Positions 1 to 7,300 are shown, counted from the first letter of the stretch. The stretch is 18,721 nucleotides of DNA from an uncultured Clostridia bacterium (GCA_946618395.1 CAMOLD010000013.1:1-18721); one strand, 5' to 3'. Numbers and translations are program-made. The notes: generated by a model not told the origin, from the sequence alone.

Positions 1-955
1 TGAAAAAGCCGAGCAGTATGCTTCGACCGTGATGCCGGGATATACCCATTTGCAACGGGCGCAACCCATCACATTCGGGCATCATTTAATGGCGTATGTC
101 ATGATGCTGTTGCGTGACATCGACCGCCTGGGGGACGCCGCAAAGCGGATGAACGTTTCCCCCATCGGCTCCTGCGCGCTGGCAGGGACGACCTATCCCG
201 TTGACCGCGCGATGGAAGCCGAAAGGCTGGGCTTTGATGCGGTCTCCCTCAACTCGCTGGACGGCGTTTCGGACCGCGATTTCTGCGTGGAAATCCTTTC
301 GGCAATCGCGCTGATCATGTTGCATCTTTCCCGCCTTTCGGAGGAGCTTGTGCTGTGGTCGAGCTGGGAGTTCCGCTTTGTGGAGCTTTCGGATGCTTAT
401 ACTACCGGCTCTTCCATTATGCCGCAAAAGAAAAATCCGGATATGGCGGAGCTCATCCGCGGCAAGACGGGCAGAGTTTACGGCGATTTGACGGCGCTTT
501 TGACCACCATGAAAGGACTGCCGCTTGCCTATAACAAAGATATGCAGGAGGACAAGGAAAGCATTTTTGACGCCTGCGATACCGTTGAAATTTGCCTTGA
601 CATCATGGCGGGCATGATTTCTACAATGAAAGCAAACGAAACCGAAATGCGCAAGGCGGCGGGGGCAGGTTTTCTCAACGCAACCGACCTTGCCGATTAT
701 CTGGTGGGCAAGGGGCTCCCGTTCCGCACGGCATACAAAATTTCGGGCGGACTGGTGGCGCACTGCATGCAAACGGGCAGCATTCTGGAAACGCTTCCCC
801 TGGAAGAATACCGCAAATTTTCCCCCGTATTTGAAAAGGACGTTTATGCCGCGGTCGATTTGGACGCCTGCGTGCGCCGTCGTGCCTGTGTTGGCGGAAC
901 TTCGGCGGAATCGGTGCAAACCCAAATTGCCTGGGCAAAAGAAAAACTGAATTGA
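1..955 (+). CDS. argH: Argininosuccinate lyase, C-terminal part (5' end outside window)
   Basis: This enzyme cleaves argininosuccinate to arginine and fumarate in the last step of arginine synthesis; it is a cytosolic homotetramer of the fumarase/aspartase superfamily. The reading frame is open from base 2, so the first roughly 145 residues lie upstream and 317 residues are visible. Near the start is the conserved PGYTHLQRAQP segment, whose His-Leu-Gln block is typical of ArgH. The superfamily signature GSSIMPQKKNPD lies at about 405-441 and carries the flexible catalytic serine loop. The C-terminal residues also fit ArgH (CVGGTSAESV near the end). The GTG/ATG at 29/32 is internal to the protein, not a start. 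A strong terminator follows 9 bases after the stop. The upstream neighbour, often argG in this class, cannot be seen. Confidence 0.96.
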   Translation, partial: EKAEQYASTVMPGYTHLQRAQPITFGHHLMAYVMMLLRDIDRLGDAAKRMNVSPIGSCALAGTTYPVDRAMEAERLGFDAVSLNSLDGVSDRDFCVEILSAIALIMLHLSRLSEELVLWSSWEFRFVELSDAYTTGSSIMPQKKNPDMAELIRGKTGRVYGDLTALLTTMKGLPLAYNKDMQEDKESIFDACDTVEICLDIMAGMISTMKANETEMRKAAGAGFLNATDLADYLVGKGLPFRTAYKISGGLVAHCMQTGSILETLPLEEYRKFSPVFEKDVYAAVDLDACVRRRACVGGTSAESVQTQIAWAKEKLN

Positions 956-963
956 CAAAAAAA

Positions 964-995
964 GGGGACCGAACGGCAGTTCGGTCCCCTTTTTT
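964..995 (+). terminator. Rho-independent terminator of argH
   Basis: A perfect 11-bp stem pairs GGGGACCGAAC (964-974) with its complement at 979-989 around a GGCA loop, followed by six T residues. It begins 9 bases after the argH stop and should end that transcript cleanly. Confidence 0.95.
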
Positions 996-998
996 CTA

Positions 999-1026
999 TT
1001 GACATTTGTCGAAAAATGTCTATAAT
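999..1026 (+). promoter_or_regulatory. Orphan sigma-A promoter
   Basis: A perfect -35 box TTGACA (999-1004) and a perfect -10 box TATAAT (1021-1026) are separated by 16 bases. The promoter starts immediately after the argH terminator and points to the plus strand. No plus-strand gene begins until comEC at 1470, and a hairpin with a T-run lies only 20 to 50 bases downstream. The expected start near 1033 would therefore give an RNA of about 50 nt. The spacer holds a 7-bp inverted repeat. Confidence 0.65.
1001..1020. repeat. Inverted repeat in the orphan promoter spacer
   Basis: GACATTT (1001-1007) and its exact complement AAATGTC (1014-1020) flank six bases. The left half also contains the short palindrome GACANNTGTC (1001-1010). 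The repeat fills nearly the whole space between the -35 and -10 boxes, which is a typical place for a repressor operator. The binding protein, if any, is unknown. Confidence 0.5.
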
Positions 1027-1039
1027 GAAATGAAGATAT

Positions 1040-1083
1040 AAAAAAGCGCCGGCGGATTTTCTCCGGCGCGGCGCTGTTTTTTT
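1040..1083. terminator. Bidirectional terminator after acpP
   Basis: The stem GCGCCGG (1046-1052) pairs with CCGGCGC (1063-1069). A run of A on the plus strand to the left (1040-1045) reads as a T-run on the minus strand and suits acpP termination. T residues from 1076 onward would serve transcription from the plus strand. The acpP stop codon is about 13 bases away on the minus strand. Confidence 0.8.
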
Positions 1084-1309
1084 ATTGCTTTTTCGCTTCC
1101 AGGTATTCGGCAACGTCATTGATGGTGATGAATTTGTGAATGTCGTCATCCTCAATTTCAATTCCGAATTTGTCTTCGCAGAGCATTACCAGATCGGCAA
1201 GCTCAATGGAGTTGATGCCAAGGTCGTTGACCAGCTCGGATTCGGGCTTGATGTCGTCGGGGTTGAGTTGCAATTCTTCAACAAGAATTGTTTTCAGCGT
1301 TTCAAACAT
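1082..1309 (-). CDS. acpP: Acyl carrier protein
   Basis: This 75-residue acidic protein has the length and four-helix pattern of an acyl carrier protein, which carries growing acyl chains on a phosphopantetheine arm during type II fatty acid synthesis. The arm would attach to Ser34 in the motif DLGINSIEL. Most ACPs have Asp-Ser at this site; here it is Asn33-Ser34. The start at 1309 is chosen because a good Shine-Dalgarno sequence (GAGGAAAA) lies just upstream and the product matches family length; the longer open frame to 1399 crosses the promoter. The gene stands alone between its own promoter and terminator, not in a fab cluster. It could serve a specialised pathway, although a housekeeping role is likelier given the consensus promoter. 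Confidence 0.92.
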   Translation of the reverse strand: MFETLKTILVEELQLNPDDIKPESELVNDLGINSIELADLVMLCEDKFGIEIEDDDIHKFITINDVAEYLEAKKQ

Positions 1310-1358
1310 GTAATTTTCCTCCGAAAAAGAATCAAATTGAAGCATAAGAACATGTATG

Positions 1359-1387
1359 ATTATACCGCAGAAACGCCGGCTTGTCAA
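1359..1387 (-). promoter_or_regulatory. Sigma-A promoter of acpP
   Basis: On the minus strand a perfect TTGACA (complement of 1382-1387) and a perfect TATAAT (complement of 1359-1364) are separated by 17 bases. Transcription should start near 1352, giving a leader of roughly 40 bases before the acpP start at 1309. The strength fits a highly expressed housekeeping gene. Confidence 0.9.
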
Positions 1388-1469
1388 GGTTTTTTTCAAA
1401 TCTTTGGCAAAATACCTTTTATTTTGTCGCTTTTATGCAAAAAATGGAACAGAAAGAAGATGAAACCGC

Positions 1470-3722
1470 ATGAACCTGTTTGAAAATCGCCCATTTGCAT
1501 TTGCCGCGTTTTGCGCCGTTGCGCTAACGCTTGTGCTGTATGTTTTGGGCGTAACACATTTGTGGATTTTTTCTGCAATCCTCCTTCTTTGTGCGGTTCT
1601 CCTTTGTGTGGTCGGCGTAGTTCGCCGCCGGTGCGGAAAGCGGCAGAGCACGGCAATTCTGGTCTGTTTGCTTTCTGCCGTCCTGCTCTTTTCGGCGTGG
1701 CGCTTTTTTGATTGCAAGATCGGCTTTTTGGAAGAGCAAAAGGAAAACCGGGTAACGGCGGTTGGCGTTATCACTGCGCGGCAAAATTCGGGCGCAGGGC
1801 AAAGCTCGTTTGCGCTTGAACTGGAGGAACTGGACGGCAAGCGCGTCCGGCAGAAGGTTTTGCTGGAATGCGATTATCTTTCGGCGCTTCGCGTTGGCGA
1901 GCGGATCAGCGTTTCGGCAACCGTGGGAAAGTTTATGCCAGCCTCCGAAAATCCGGAGATCGCATTTTATATTGCCGATGGGTTTTCCGGCGTTCTTGCC
2001 TGTGCGGATTTTCGGGATTGCACGGTGCTTGCCAGTGGCAAGCGGTCGCTTCGGGTCATGCTTTCCGAGTGGAACGACGCGCTGACCGAGGGGCTGATGC
2101 GGCGGTTGGGCAATCGGGAAGGCGGACTTGCGGCGGCGCTGGTGCTGGGCAACCGCACCGGCTTGAACGCGGTTGATGCGCTGGCGTTTCGCCGCACCGG
2201 TATTGCGCATTTTCTTGCTTTGAGCGGCTTGCATGTTGGAATTTTGATGGTTGCGGTGGAGCGGCTTTTGCGCCTTTTGCGAATCCCGCGCAAATTTCGC
2301 GTTGGCGGAATGATTTTGCTTTCGGTTGGCTATCTTGCCGTTACCGGGGCATCCCCCTCCACCATACGCGCCGTTTGCATGGCGGCGCTTCTTTCGGTCG
2401 CCTTTCTTTTGCGCCGGAGTTACGATTCTCCAACAGCGGTCTTTGCGGTTTTGTTCGGAATCCTTGCCGTTCAACCCTATTCGATTGTAGATCGGGGACT
2501 GTGGCTTTCCTTCTTTGCGGCGGGCGGCATCGTTATTTTCGTGCCCGCTTTCCGCAAACTGTTGACAATCGAAAATTTGCCGCCCAAAGCGGTCCATCCG
2601 CTCAAACGGTGGGCAAAGGCGTTGTTGCTTTCCGCTTGTGTCGGTTTGTTCGCCTTTTCGGCAACCTTGCCGCTTTCGGCGTTTTTCTTTGGCGAGGCGT
2701 CGGTGCTTTCGGTCCCGGCAACGCTGATCCTCTCGCCGCTGTTTTCGGTCGGGCTCATCCTTTCAGTGCTTTCATTGCTGGTGCCAATCCCACCGGTCGC
2801 TTTTCTTGCGCAAAAGGTTTTGCTGTTGCTTCGCCTGGCGGCGTCCGGCATTTCCCGATGGCGGAATATCACGGTTCGCTTGCAGGGGATTATTACGGTC
2901 ATTTTGCTTGTTGCCTTGGCGGCCTCGCTCTTCCTTTGCGCCGTTCTCAAATTCCGCAAAAAGGGCTTCCTTGCCGTTCCGTTGGCACTTGCCGTGCTGG
3001 TTTTCCTGTCGGCCTACTCGATCACTTTTTTCAAACCCAAAGAGGTGCAGGTCGAATATTTCAGCCAAACGGGCAACGAATACCTATTGTTTACGAACGG
3101 CGGAAAAGCCGTTGTCGCAGATATTTCGAGCGGGAGCAAGAATGATGCGCAAGATTTGGTCAACGGATTACATTCGGCGGGATGCACCGAGCTGGAAGAG
3201 CTGATTTTTACACACTATCACACGCCGTCCACCTATCTTTTGAACCGGATTGCCGCAAAGGTGAAGATCCGAACGCTCGTTTTGCCAACGCCCATGGACG
3301 GGGAAGAAACCGCGGTTGCCGCAAGGCTGGAACAGGAGGCAACGCTTTTGGGCATCCGGAGCGAATTTTCCAACCAATCCTGCACGGTCCCCGGTCTGAC
3401 TGTGCAATGGATGCACGACGAGGGCATGAGCGAGCCGGCAATCACCCTTGTTGCCAAAACCGAAGCCTCCGGTCTGGTTTGGTGCAATTCGCAGTTTGCT
3501 TCGGCGGAACAAACCAAGTTTTTCCGGCAGTATGCGCCGGATGCCAACGTGTTTTTGTTCGGTCAGCACGGGAGCACGACCGGCTTGCGGCGGGAGATTC
3601 CTCTATTGCAAGCGGAGCGCGTGTTTGTCGGGCAATGGAAAAGCAACGCCGCGCCGTTTCTGCCGCCCGAAAAAACCTTTTATCAAACCGTGGTGGGTTC
3701 GGTCGTATTTTCTCTTTCATAA
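1470..3722 (+). CDS. comEC: ComEC/Rec2-family DNA uptake channel protein
   Basis: ComEC forms the inner-membrane channel that brings single-stranded DNA into the cell during natural transformation. The 750-residue product has N-terminal membrane segments (about 8-50 and 62-80), an OB-like soluble region (about 90-190), and a multi-pass competence domain with the family motif FLALSGLHVG at 248-257. More membrane helices run to about residue 515, followed by a C-terminal metallo-beta-lactamase-like domain (about 520-750). That domain appears degenerate: the usual HxHxDH is reduced to His582-Tyr-His584-Thr-Pro-Ser, and the DxGxGD entry motif is not visible. ATG 1470 is the first possible start, since an in-frame stop lies at 1461; the ribosome site (GAAAGAAG) is weak. 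Whether the cell is transformable cannot be judged from one gene. Confidence 0.93.
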   Translation: MNLFENRPFAFAAFCAVALTLVLYVLGVTHLWIFSAILLLCAVLLCVVGVVRRRCGKRQSTAILVCLLSAVLLFSAWRFFDCKIGFLEEQKENRVTAVGVITARQNSGAGQSSFALELEELDGKRVRQKVLLECDYLSALRVGERISVSATVGKFMPASENPEIAFYIADGFSGVLACADFRDCTVLASGKRSLRVMLSEWNDALTEGLMRRLGNREGGLAAALVLGNRTGLNAVDALAFRRTGIAHFLALSGLHVGILMVAVERLLRLLRIPRKFRVGGMILLSVGYLAVTGASPSTIRAVCMAALLSVAFLLRRSYDSPTAVFAVLFGILAVQPYSIVDRGLWLSFFAAGGIVIFVPAFRKLLTIENLPPKAVHPLKRWAKALLLSACVGLFAFSATLPLSAFFFGEASVLSVPATLILSPLFSVGLILSVLSLLVPIPPVAFLAQKVLLLLRLAASGISRWRNITVRLQGIITVILLVALAASLFLCAVLKFRKKGFLAVPLALAVLVFLSAYSITFFKPKEVQVEYFSQTGNEYLLFTNGGKAVVADISSGSKNDAQDLVNGLHSAGCTELEELIFTHYHTPSTYLLNRIAAKVKIRTLVLPTPMDGEETAVAARLEQEATLLGIRSEFSNQSCTVPGLTVQWMHDEGMSEPAITLVAKTEASGLVWCNSQFASAEQTKFFRQYAPDANVFLFGQHGSTTGLRREIPLLQAERVFVGQWKSNAAPFLPPEKTFYQTVVGSVVFSLS

Positions 3723-3757
3723 GCCGTTTTTCGCGTGTCGGAAAGCGGCTTTTTTTC
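3721..3757 (+). terminator. Terminator after comEC
   Basis: AAGCCG next to the comEC stop pairs with CGGCTT (3746-3751), with further T-A pairing inside the arm, and a run of T residues follows. It separates comEC from the sporulation genes downstream. Confidence 0.75.
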
Positions 3758-3870
3758 ATATCCTGTAATGTTGGAGAATGCAAAAAAGAAAAGAACCGTT
3801 TTTTGTATTCCGCAAAACGGCCGCAGGGAAAAATCGGGCGGTTCCAACAACACGGGGGAGGGCATTGGAT

Positions 3871-4731
3871 ATGACGAAGATCGCATTGCTGGGCGGAGAT
3901 CGAAGGCAGGAATTTCTTGCCTTTGCGTTGCGAGGGCGAGGATTTGAAACGGTCGGGTTCGGCAACACCGTTTTTTCGGGTGCCCCCGATCTTGACAAAG
4001 CGATGGAGGGAGCCGGCGTTGTGCTGTTGCCGGTTCCGGCAACCAGGGACGGCGTGTTTCTTGCGCGCGGCAACGAACCAAAAGCGGCAATCCCGTTTTC
4101 GGCAATTTTGGCGCGGTTGCGCCCCGGCACGCTTCTTTTGGGAGGCCAATTGCCGCCCGACTGGGTGGAGCAAGCGCAAAAACGCGGCGCCATTTGCGCC
4201 GACTATTATTTGGATGAAACGGTGCAAATCCGCAACGCCCTGCCAACGGCGGAGGGCGCGTTGCGCCTTGCCATGCAGGAATTGCCAACCACTCTTTTCG
4301 GCAGTCAAACCGTTGTGGCTGGGTATGGGCGCATCGGGTCGTTGCTTTCGGAAAAACTGGTGGCGCTGGGCGCAAAAGTCGGCGTTCTGGCGCGTTCTTC
4401 CGCGGCGCTTGCAAAAGCCGAACTGCACGGCGCGCAGGGGCGCTCTTTTTTGCAGGGCGTTCCGCCCTTTTTCAAGGATTGCCGCGTCCTGTTCAACACT
4501 GTGCCCGAGCGCGTTTTCGATGTGCCTCTGTTATCGGCCCTTCCCCGAAACTGCATTTTGATTGAACTTGCCTCGGCGCCGGGCGGATTTGACCCAGAAC
4601 TTGCAAACAGTATGGGGCTCAAAGTCATTCCGGCGCAGGGGCTTCCCGGGCGTTTTTACCCGGAGGCGGCAGGAAACATTCTTGCCGACGCCGTTTGCAA
4701 AATTTTGAGGGCAAACGGCTTTCTTGATTGA
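3871..4731 (+). CDS. dpaA: Dipicolinate synthase subunit A
   Basis: Together with subunit B, DpaA converts a dihydrodipicolinate-pathway intermediate to dipicolinic acid, the calcium-chelating acid of the spore core, in the mother cell. The 286-residue product has the usual length. The N-terminal DpaA domain begins with ALLGGDRRQ (residues 5-13), and a second Rossmann fold carries GYGRIG (151-156), a dinucleotide-binding GxGxxG loop. ATG 3871 is chosen because a GGGGGAGG ribosome site lies 10 to 17 bases upstream; the open frame reaches back to 3778 without a ribosome site. The stop is 24 bases before the dpaB start, so the two are surely one operon. In Bacillus this pair (spoVFA/spoVFB) depends on late mother-cell sigma-K; no convincing sigma-K site was found here. 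Confidence 0.93.
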   Translation: MTKIALLGGDRRQEFLAFALRGRGFETVGFGNTVFSGAPDLDKAMEGAGVVLLPVPATRDGVFLARGNEPKAAIPFSAILARLRPGTLLLGGQLPPDWVEQAQKRGAICADYYLDETVQIRNALPTAEGALRLAMQELPTTLFGSQTVVAGYGRIGSLLSEKLVALGAKVGVLARSSAALAKAELHGAQGRSFLQGVPPFFKDCRVLFNTVPERVFDVPLLSALPRNCILIELASAPGGFDPELANSMGLKVIPAQGLPGRFYPEAAGNILADAVCKILRANGFLD

Positions 4732-4755
4732 CTTTTGGAAAGGAACAAAGAATCA

Positions 4756-5316
4756 ATGCTGGGTTATGCTTTCTGCGGTTCCTTTTGCACCCATTCCCTT
4801 GCTTTGGCGGAACTGCGGAACCTGCGAGAAGCAAATTTTGACGTGCTTCCCATCATGAGCGAGACGGTTTACACCACCGATACCCGCTTTGGCAAAGCGG
4901 TGGATCTGCGAAATGAGGTGGAAAAAATTTGCGCCCGACCAATTGTGCATACCATCGTGGATGCAGAGCCGCTCGGTCCCCGCGTTCCCATGGATGCGCT
5001 CATCGTTTCCCCCTGCACGGGAAATACGCTTGCAAGAATTGCAAACGGAATTACCGATACGGCGGTTTGCATGGCGGTCAAGGCGCATCTTCGCAGCGAT
5101 AAACCGCTGGTGCTTTCGCTGGCTTCCAACGATGCGCTTTCCGCCAATTTGAAAAATATTGCAACGCTTCTTTCCCGCAAGCAGGTCTATTTCGTTCCAA
5201 TGCGGCAGGATGATCCCGTTTCCAAGCCGCATTCTTTGGTGGCGGATTTCAGTCTGCTTTCAAAGACGTTGCAGGCGGCGTTCCAGGGGCGGCAATATCG
5301 TCGGCTGTTTCTTTGA
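4756..5316 (+). CDS. dpaB: Dipicolinate synthase subunit B
   Basis: DpaB is the flavoprotein-like partner of DpaA in making dipicolinic acid for spores. The 186-residue product has the flavoprotein fold of the family, with GYAFCGSFCTH near the N terminus and SPCTGNTLARIANGITD in the middle, both typical of dipicolinate synthase B. The ATG at 4756 follows an AAAGGA ribosome site at 4739-4744; a TTG at 4735 would add seven residues but would place that site inside the gene. The last 68 bases overlap the 3' end of the spoVB-like gene on the other strand, and no terminator is visible between the two. Confidence 0.92.
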   Translation: MLGYAFCGSFCTHSLALAELRNLREANFDVLPIMSETVYTTDTRFGKAVDLRNEVEKICARPIVHTIVDAEPLGPRVPMDALIVSPCTGNTLARIANGITDTAVCMAVKAHLRSDKPLVLSLASNDALSANLKNIATLLSRKQVYFVPMRQDDPVSKPHSLVADFSLLSKTLQAAFQGRQYRRLFL

Positions 5317-6874
5317 CGGCGCGGTGATCGGAATCGCTTTTTCGGAAGAGCGTGCGGATCCAGGCACGCTCTTCTTTTCCAACACTGCCAAAAAGGGTGA
5401 CGAACAGCAAATAGAACCCGGCGGCAAGCAACAGGTGAAGAAAAACGGCAAATTTGCCGCTGCCGGCGTTTGGCAGGAGCGAGAGCACGCCTTTTGCCGC
5501 AAGGGAAGCGCCAATGACCGAAAATAGGGGCAGATACACCCATTTGAAAATTTTTGGCGTCGTCTTGCTGACAATCAAAAGCCGGTGAACGCTGAGAATG
5601 GTGTTGAACAGCTCGGAAATATAAATGGTGACAAGATACCCGACAATGCCAAACCGGGGAACGAGAATCCAAACAAGAAGAACCGAAAGCCCGGCGTCGG
5701 CAATGTTGATGATCATGGAGCGGAACTGTTCCCCCAGACCTTTGAGCATGGCGTCGGTTGCGGTGTCAACATACATAATGGGAATCAACGGCGCAAGGAT
5801 GCGCAAATAGCGGGCGGTATCGGTTCCGGGATATAAAGCGGTGCCCAGCTCACCCGAAAAGCAAACCAGAATGCCGGCAACGCCAATGGAGAAAAGGAGC
5901 GAAAAATGCCAAACGCGCGAGATCATGTAGCGAATGCGGACCCGGCTGTTCCGCACCCGGCATTCGGCAAGCGCGGGAATAAGCAACCCCGAAAAGGAGA
6001 TGATGATTGCCGCGGGATACAAAATGATGGGCAGAGCCATGCCCTGAATGCTCCCGTAGGCGGCAAGCGCCGCGGTATGGGTGGCGCCGCTGTTGCGTAG
6101 TCCTTCGGGAATCAGAATATGTTCCAGCGTAATCAACCCCGATCGGGCATAGGTGGTAAACGCAACGGGCAGGGTAATGCGGACAAGCTCGCGCCCTTCC
6201 GCCGCGGCGGAAATTCCCTTTCTTCGGGGAAAGTGTTTGCGCCGGTCAAGCAGATAGAGCACAAGCTCCAAAAGAAAGGATAAAATTTCCGCAAGTGCGC
6301 CGCCCAAAACCAGGGCAACCAAAATCCGCTCGGTTTCGTTTCCGGCAAAAAAGGCGAGCAGATACATGCAAAAGCCAATGCGCAACCCTTGCTCGCAAAC
6401 CTGCCCGACCGCGCTTTTTGCCGACCGCCGGACAGCCGTAAAATAGCCGCCGAACACCGAGGAGAGCGAAAGAAGTGGCAGGGTCACGGCAAACAGGCGC
6501 AGCGAGACGAGCACGCGGTCGTCCTTGATCCAAAAGCGGCTGACGGCGCCGGCGGAGCACACCAAAAGGATTGCCGCAAGGCAACCGAAAAAAAGCGAAA
6601 AGAAGACCGCGCGGCGCAAAAGTCCGGGAACCCGGTTTGCCCGCCCGCGGCTTACCGTTTCGGTTACCATACGGGTCACGCCCAAATGGATGCCGGAGGT
6701 GGCAATGGTCAGGGCAAAGCCGTAAACGCCGGACATTAAGGAGAACAGCCCCATTGCCTCCGCCCCAGCGCGGTTGGAAATAGCGATTTGGAACCATACG
6801 CCAACCGTTCGCATCAAAAGCGCGGCGGCGGTCAAAAAAAGGGCGTCCCGAAAGATTTGTTTTGCCTGTTTCAT
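5249..6874 (-). CDS. spoVB: Stage V sporulation protein B-like lipid flippase (PST/MOP family)
   Basis: This 541-residue integral membrane protein of the MOP exporter superfamily has about 14 predicted helices. It starts with a short amphipathic stretch and KQIFRDALFLTAAALLMRTVG, typical of SpoVB/YtgP/MurJ-like proteins. SpoVB is needed for spore cortex synthesis in Bacillus and is thought to move a lipid-linked precursor. The assignment to SpoVB rather than a general polysaccharide flippase rests on the adjacent dipicolinate genes and a sigma-E-like promoter upstream. The ATG at 6874 has GGGGA seven bases upstream; a TTG directly before it (6877) could also be used. The soluble tail (about residues 505-541) is poorly structured and is encoded opposite the dpaB end. 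Confidence 0.82.
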   Translation of the reverse strand: MKQAKQIFRDALFLTAAALLMRTVGVWFQIAISNRAGAEAMGLFSLMSGVYGFALTIATSGIHLGVTRMVTETVSRGRANRVPGLLRRAVFFSLFFGCLAAILLVCSAGAVSRFWIKDDRVLVSLRLFAVTLPLLSLSSVFGGYFTAVRRSAKSAVGQVCEQGLRIGFCMYLLAFFAGNETERILVALVLGGALAEILSFLLELVLYLLDRRKHFPRRKGISAAAEGRELVRITLPVAFTTYARSGLITLEHILIPEGLRNSGATHTAALAAYGSIQGMALPIILYPAAIIISFSGLLIPALAECRVRNSRVRIRYMISRVWHFSLLFSIGVAGILVCFSGELGTALYPGTDTARYLRILAPLIPIMYVDTATDAMLKGLGEQFRSMIINIADAGLSVLLVWILVPRFGIVGYLVTIYISELFNTILSVHRLLIVSKTTPKIFKWVYLPLFSVIGASLAAKGVLSLLPNAGSGKFAVFLHLLLAAGFYLLFVTLFGSVGKEERAWIRTLFRKSDSDHRAVKETADDIAAPGTPPATSLKAD

Positions 6875-6909
6875 CAAATTCCCCGTTTCTGTTTTTTGAA
6901 TTCTGTCTT

Positions 6910-6938
6910 ATCCTATGCGCGCGGCGGGGAAAATATGG
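6910..6938 (-). promoter_or_regulatory. Candidate sigma-E-type promoter for the spoVB-like gene
   Basis: On the minus strand CCATATT (complement of 6932-6938) stands 14 bases before CATAGGAT (complement of 6910-6917). The known sigma-E pattern is roughly KMATATT, about 14 bases, CATACANT, so the -35 fits well and the -10 matches six of eight. It lies 36 bases upstream of the gene start, and spoVB is sigma-E controlled in Bacillus. The match was found by eye. Confidence 0.5.
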
Positions 6939-6944
6939 TGGTGT

Positions 6945-6958
6945 CTTTTTGCAAAAAG
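6945..6958. repeat. Perfect 14-bp palindrome CTTTTTGCAAAAAG
   Basis: The sequence is its own reverse complement and sits just upstream of the sigma-E-like -35 box of the spoVB-like gene. The rest of 6940-7030 is A/T-rich with no gene. It may be an operator or a chance A/T palindrome. Confidence 0.35.
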
Positions 6959-7032
6959 TATAAAACCGACTTTTGTTTTTTGTTGAAAATGCGGAAAAGC
7001 AAAAAAATGGAAAAAATTTTGCGCAAAGGCAC

Positions 7033-7061
7033 TTGACAAATACCGGCGATTGTTTTATGAT
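7033..7061 (+). promoter_or_regulatory. Sigma-A promoter of the rubredoxin gene
   Basis: TTGACA (7033-7038) and TATGAT (7056-7061) are separated by 17 bases. The expected start near 7068 leaves a leader of about 50 bases before the ATG at 7121. Confidence 0.85.
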
Positions 7062-7120
7062 AATACACGCAACCGGCACAGACCGGACTACAACGCAAAA
7101 AAAGGAGATGAAGATCATCC

Positions 7121-7300
7121 ATGAAAAAGCGCTATATCTGTGAGCTTTGCGGCTACGAGTATATTCCGGCGGACGGAGATCCTGAAAGCGGAATTGAACC
7201 GGGCACCGAATTTGAAGATCTGCCCGAGGATTGGGCTTGCCCGCTTTGCGGCGCAACCAAAGAGGACTTTACCGTTGAGGAAGTTGAAGACGACGAATAA
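7121..7300 (+). CDS. Rubredoxin
   Basis: This is a 59-residue one-iron electron carrier of anaerobes, often feeding rubrerythrin, superoxide reductase or flavodiiron proteins in oxygen defence. The iron is bound by four cysteines in two CxxCG motifs, CELCG (7-11) and CPLCG (40-44). The family elements are present: Tyr12-Glu-Tyr after the first knuckle, the Asp-Pro-Glu-Ser-Gly-Ile-Glu-Pro-Gly-Thr turn, LPEDWACP before the second knuckle, and a short acidic tail. The Shine-Dalgarno AAGGAGATGA begins 19 bases before the ATG, slightly far; an out-of-frame ATG at 7108 is not used. The gene has its own promoter and terminator. Its redox partners are not in the window. Confidence 0.95.
   Translation: MKKRYICELCGYEYIPADGDPESGIEPGTEFEDLPEDWACPLCGATKEDFTVEEVEDDE

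Noticed and set aside
86..958. Long minus-strand open frame opposite argH
   Set aside because: It mirrors argH codon usage, is rich in His/Arg/Gly and matches no family; it is a shadow frame.
3757..3766. CATATCCTG before dpaA as a sigma-K -10 box
   Set aside because: One position of CATANNNTA fails, no AC element lies at the right distance upstream, and it overlaps the tail of the comEC terminator.
3793..3844. Nested inverted repeats (GAACCG...CGGTTC around CCGTTTT...AAAACGG) before dpaA as a regulatory RNA
   Set aside because: The stems are short and do not combine into a known riboswitch or a terminator with a T-run.
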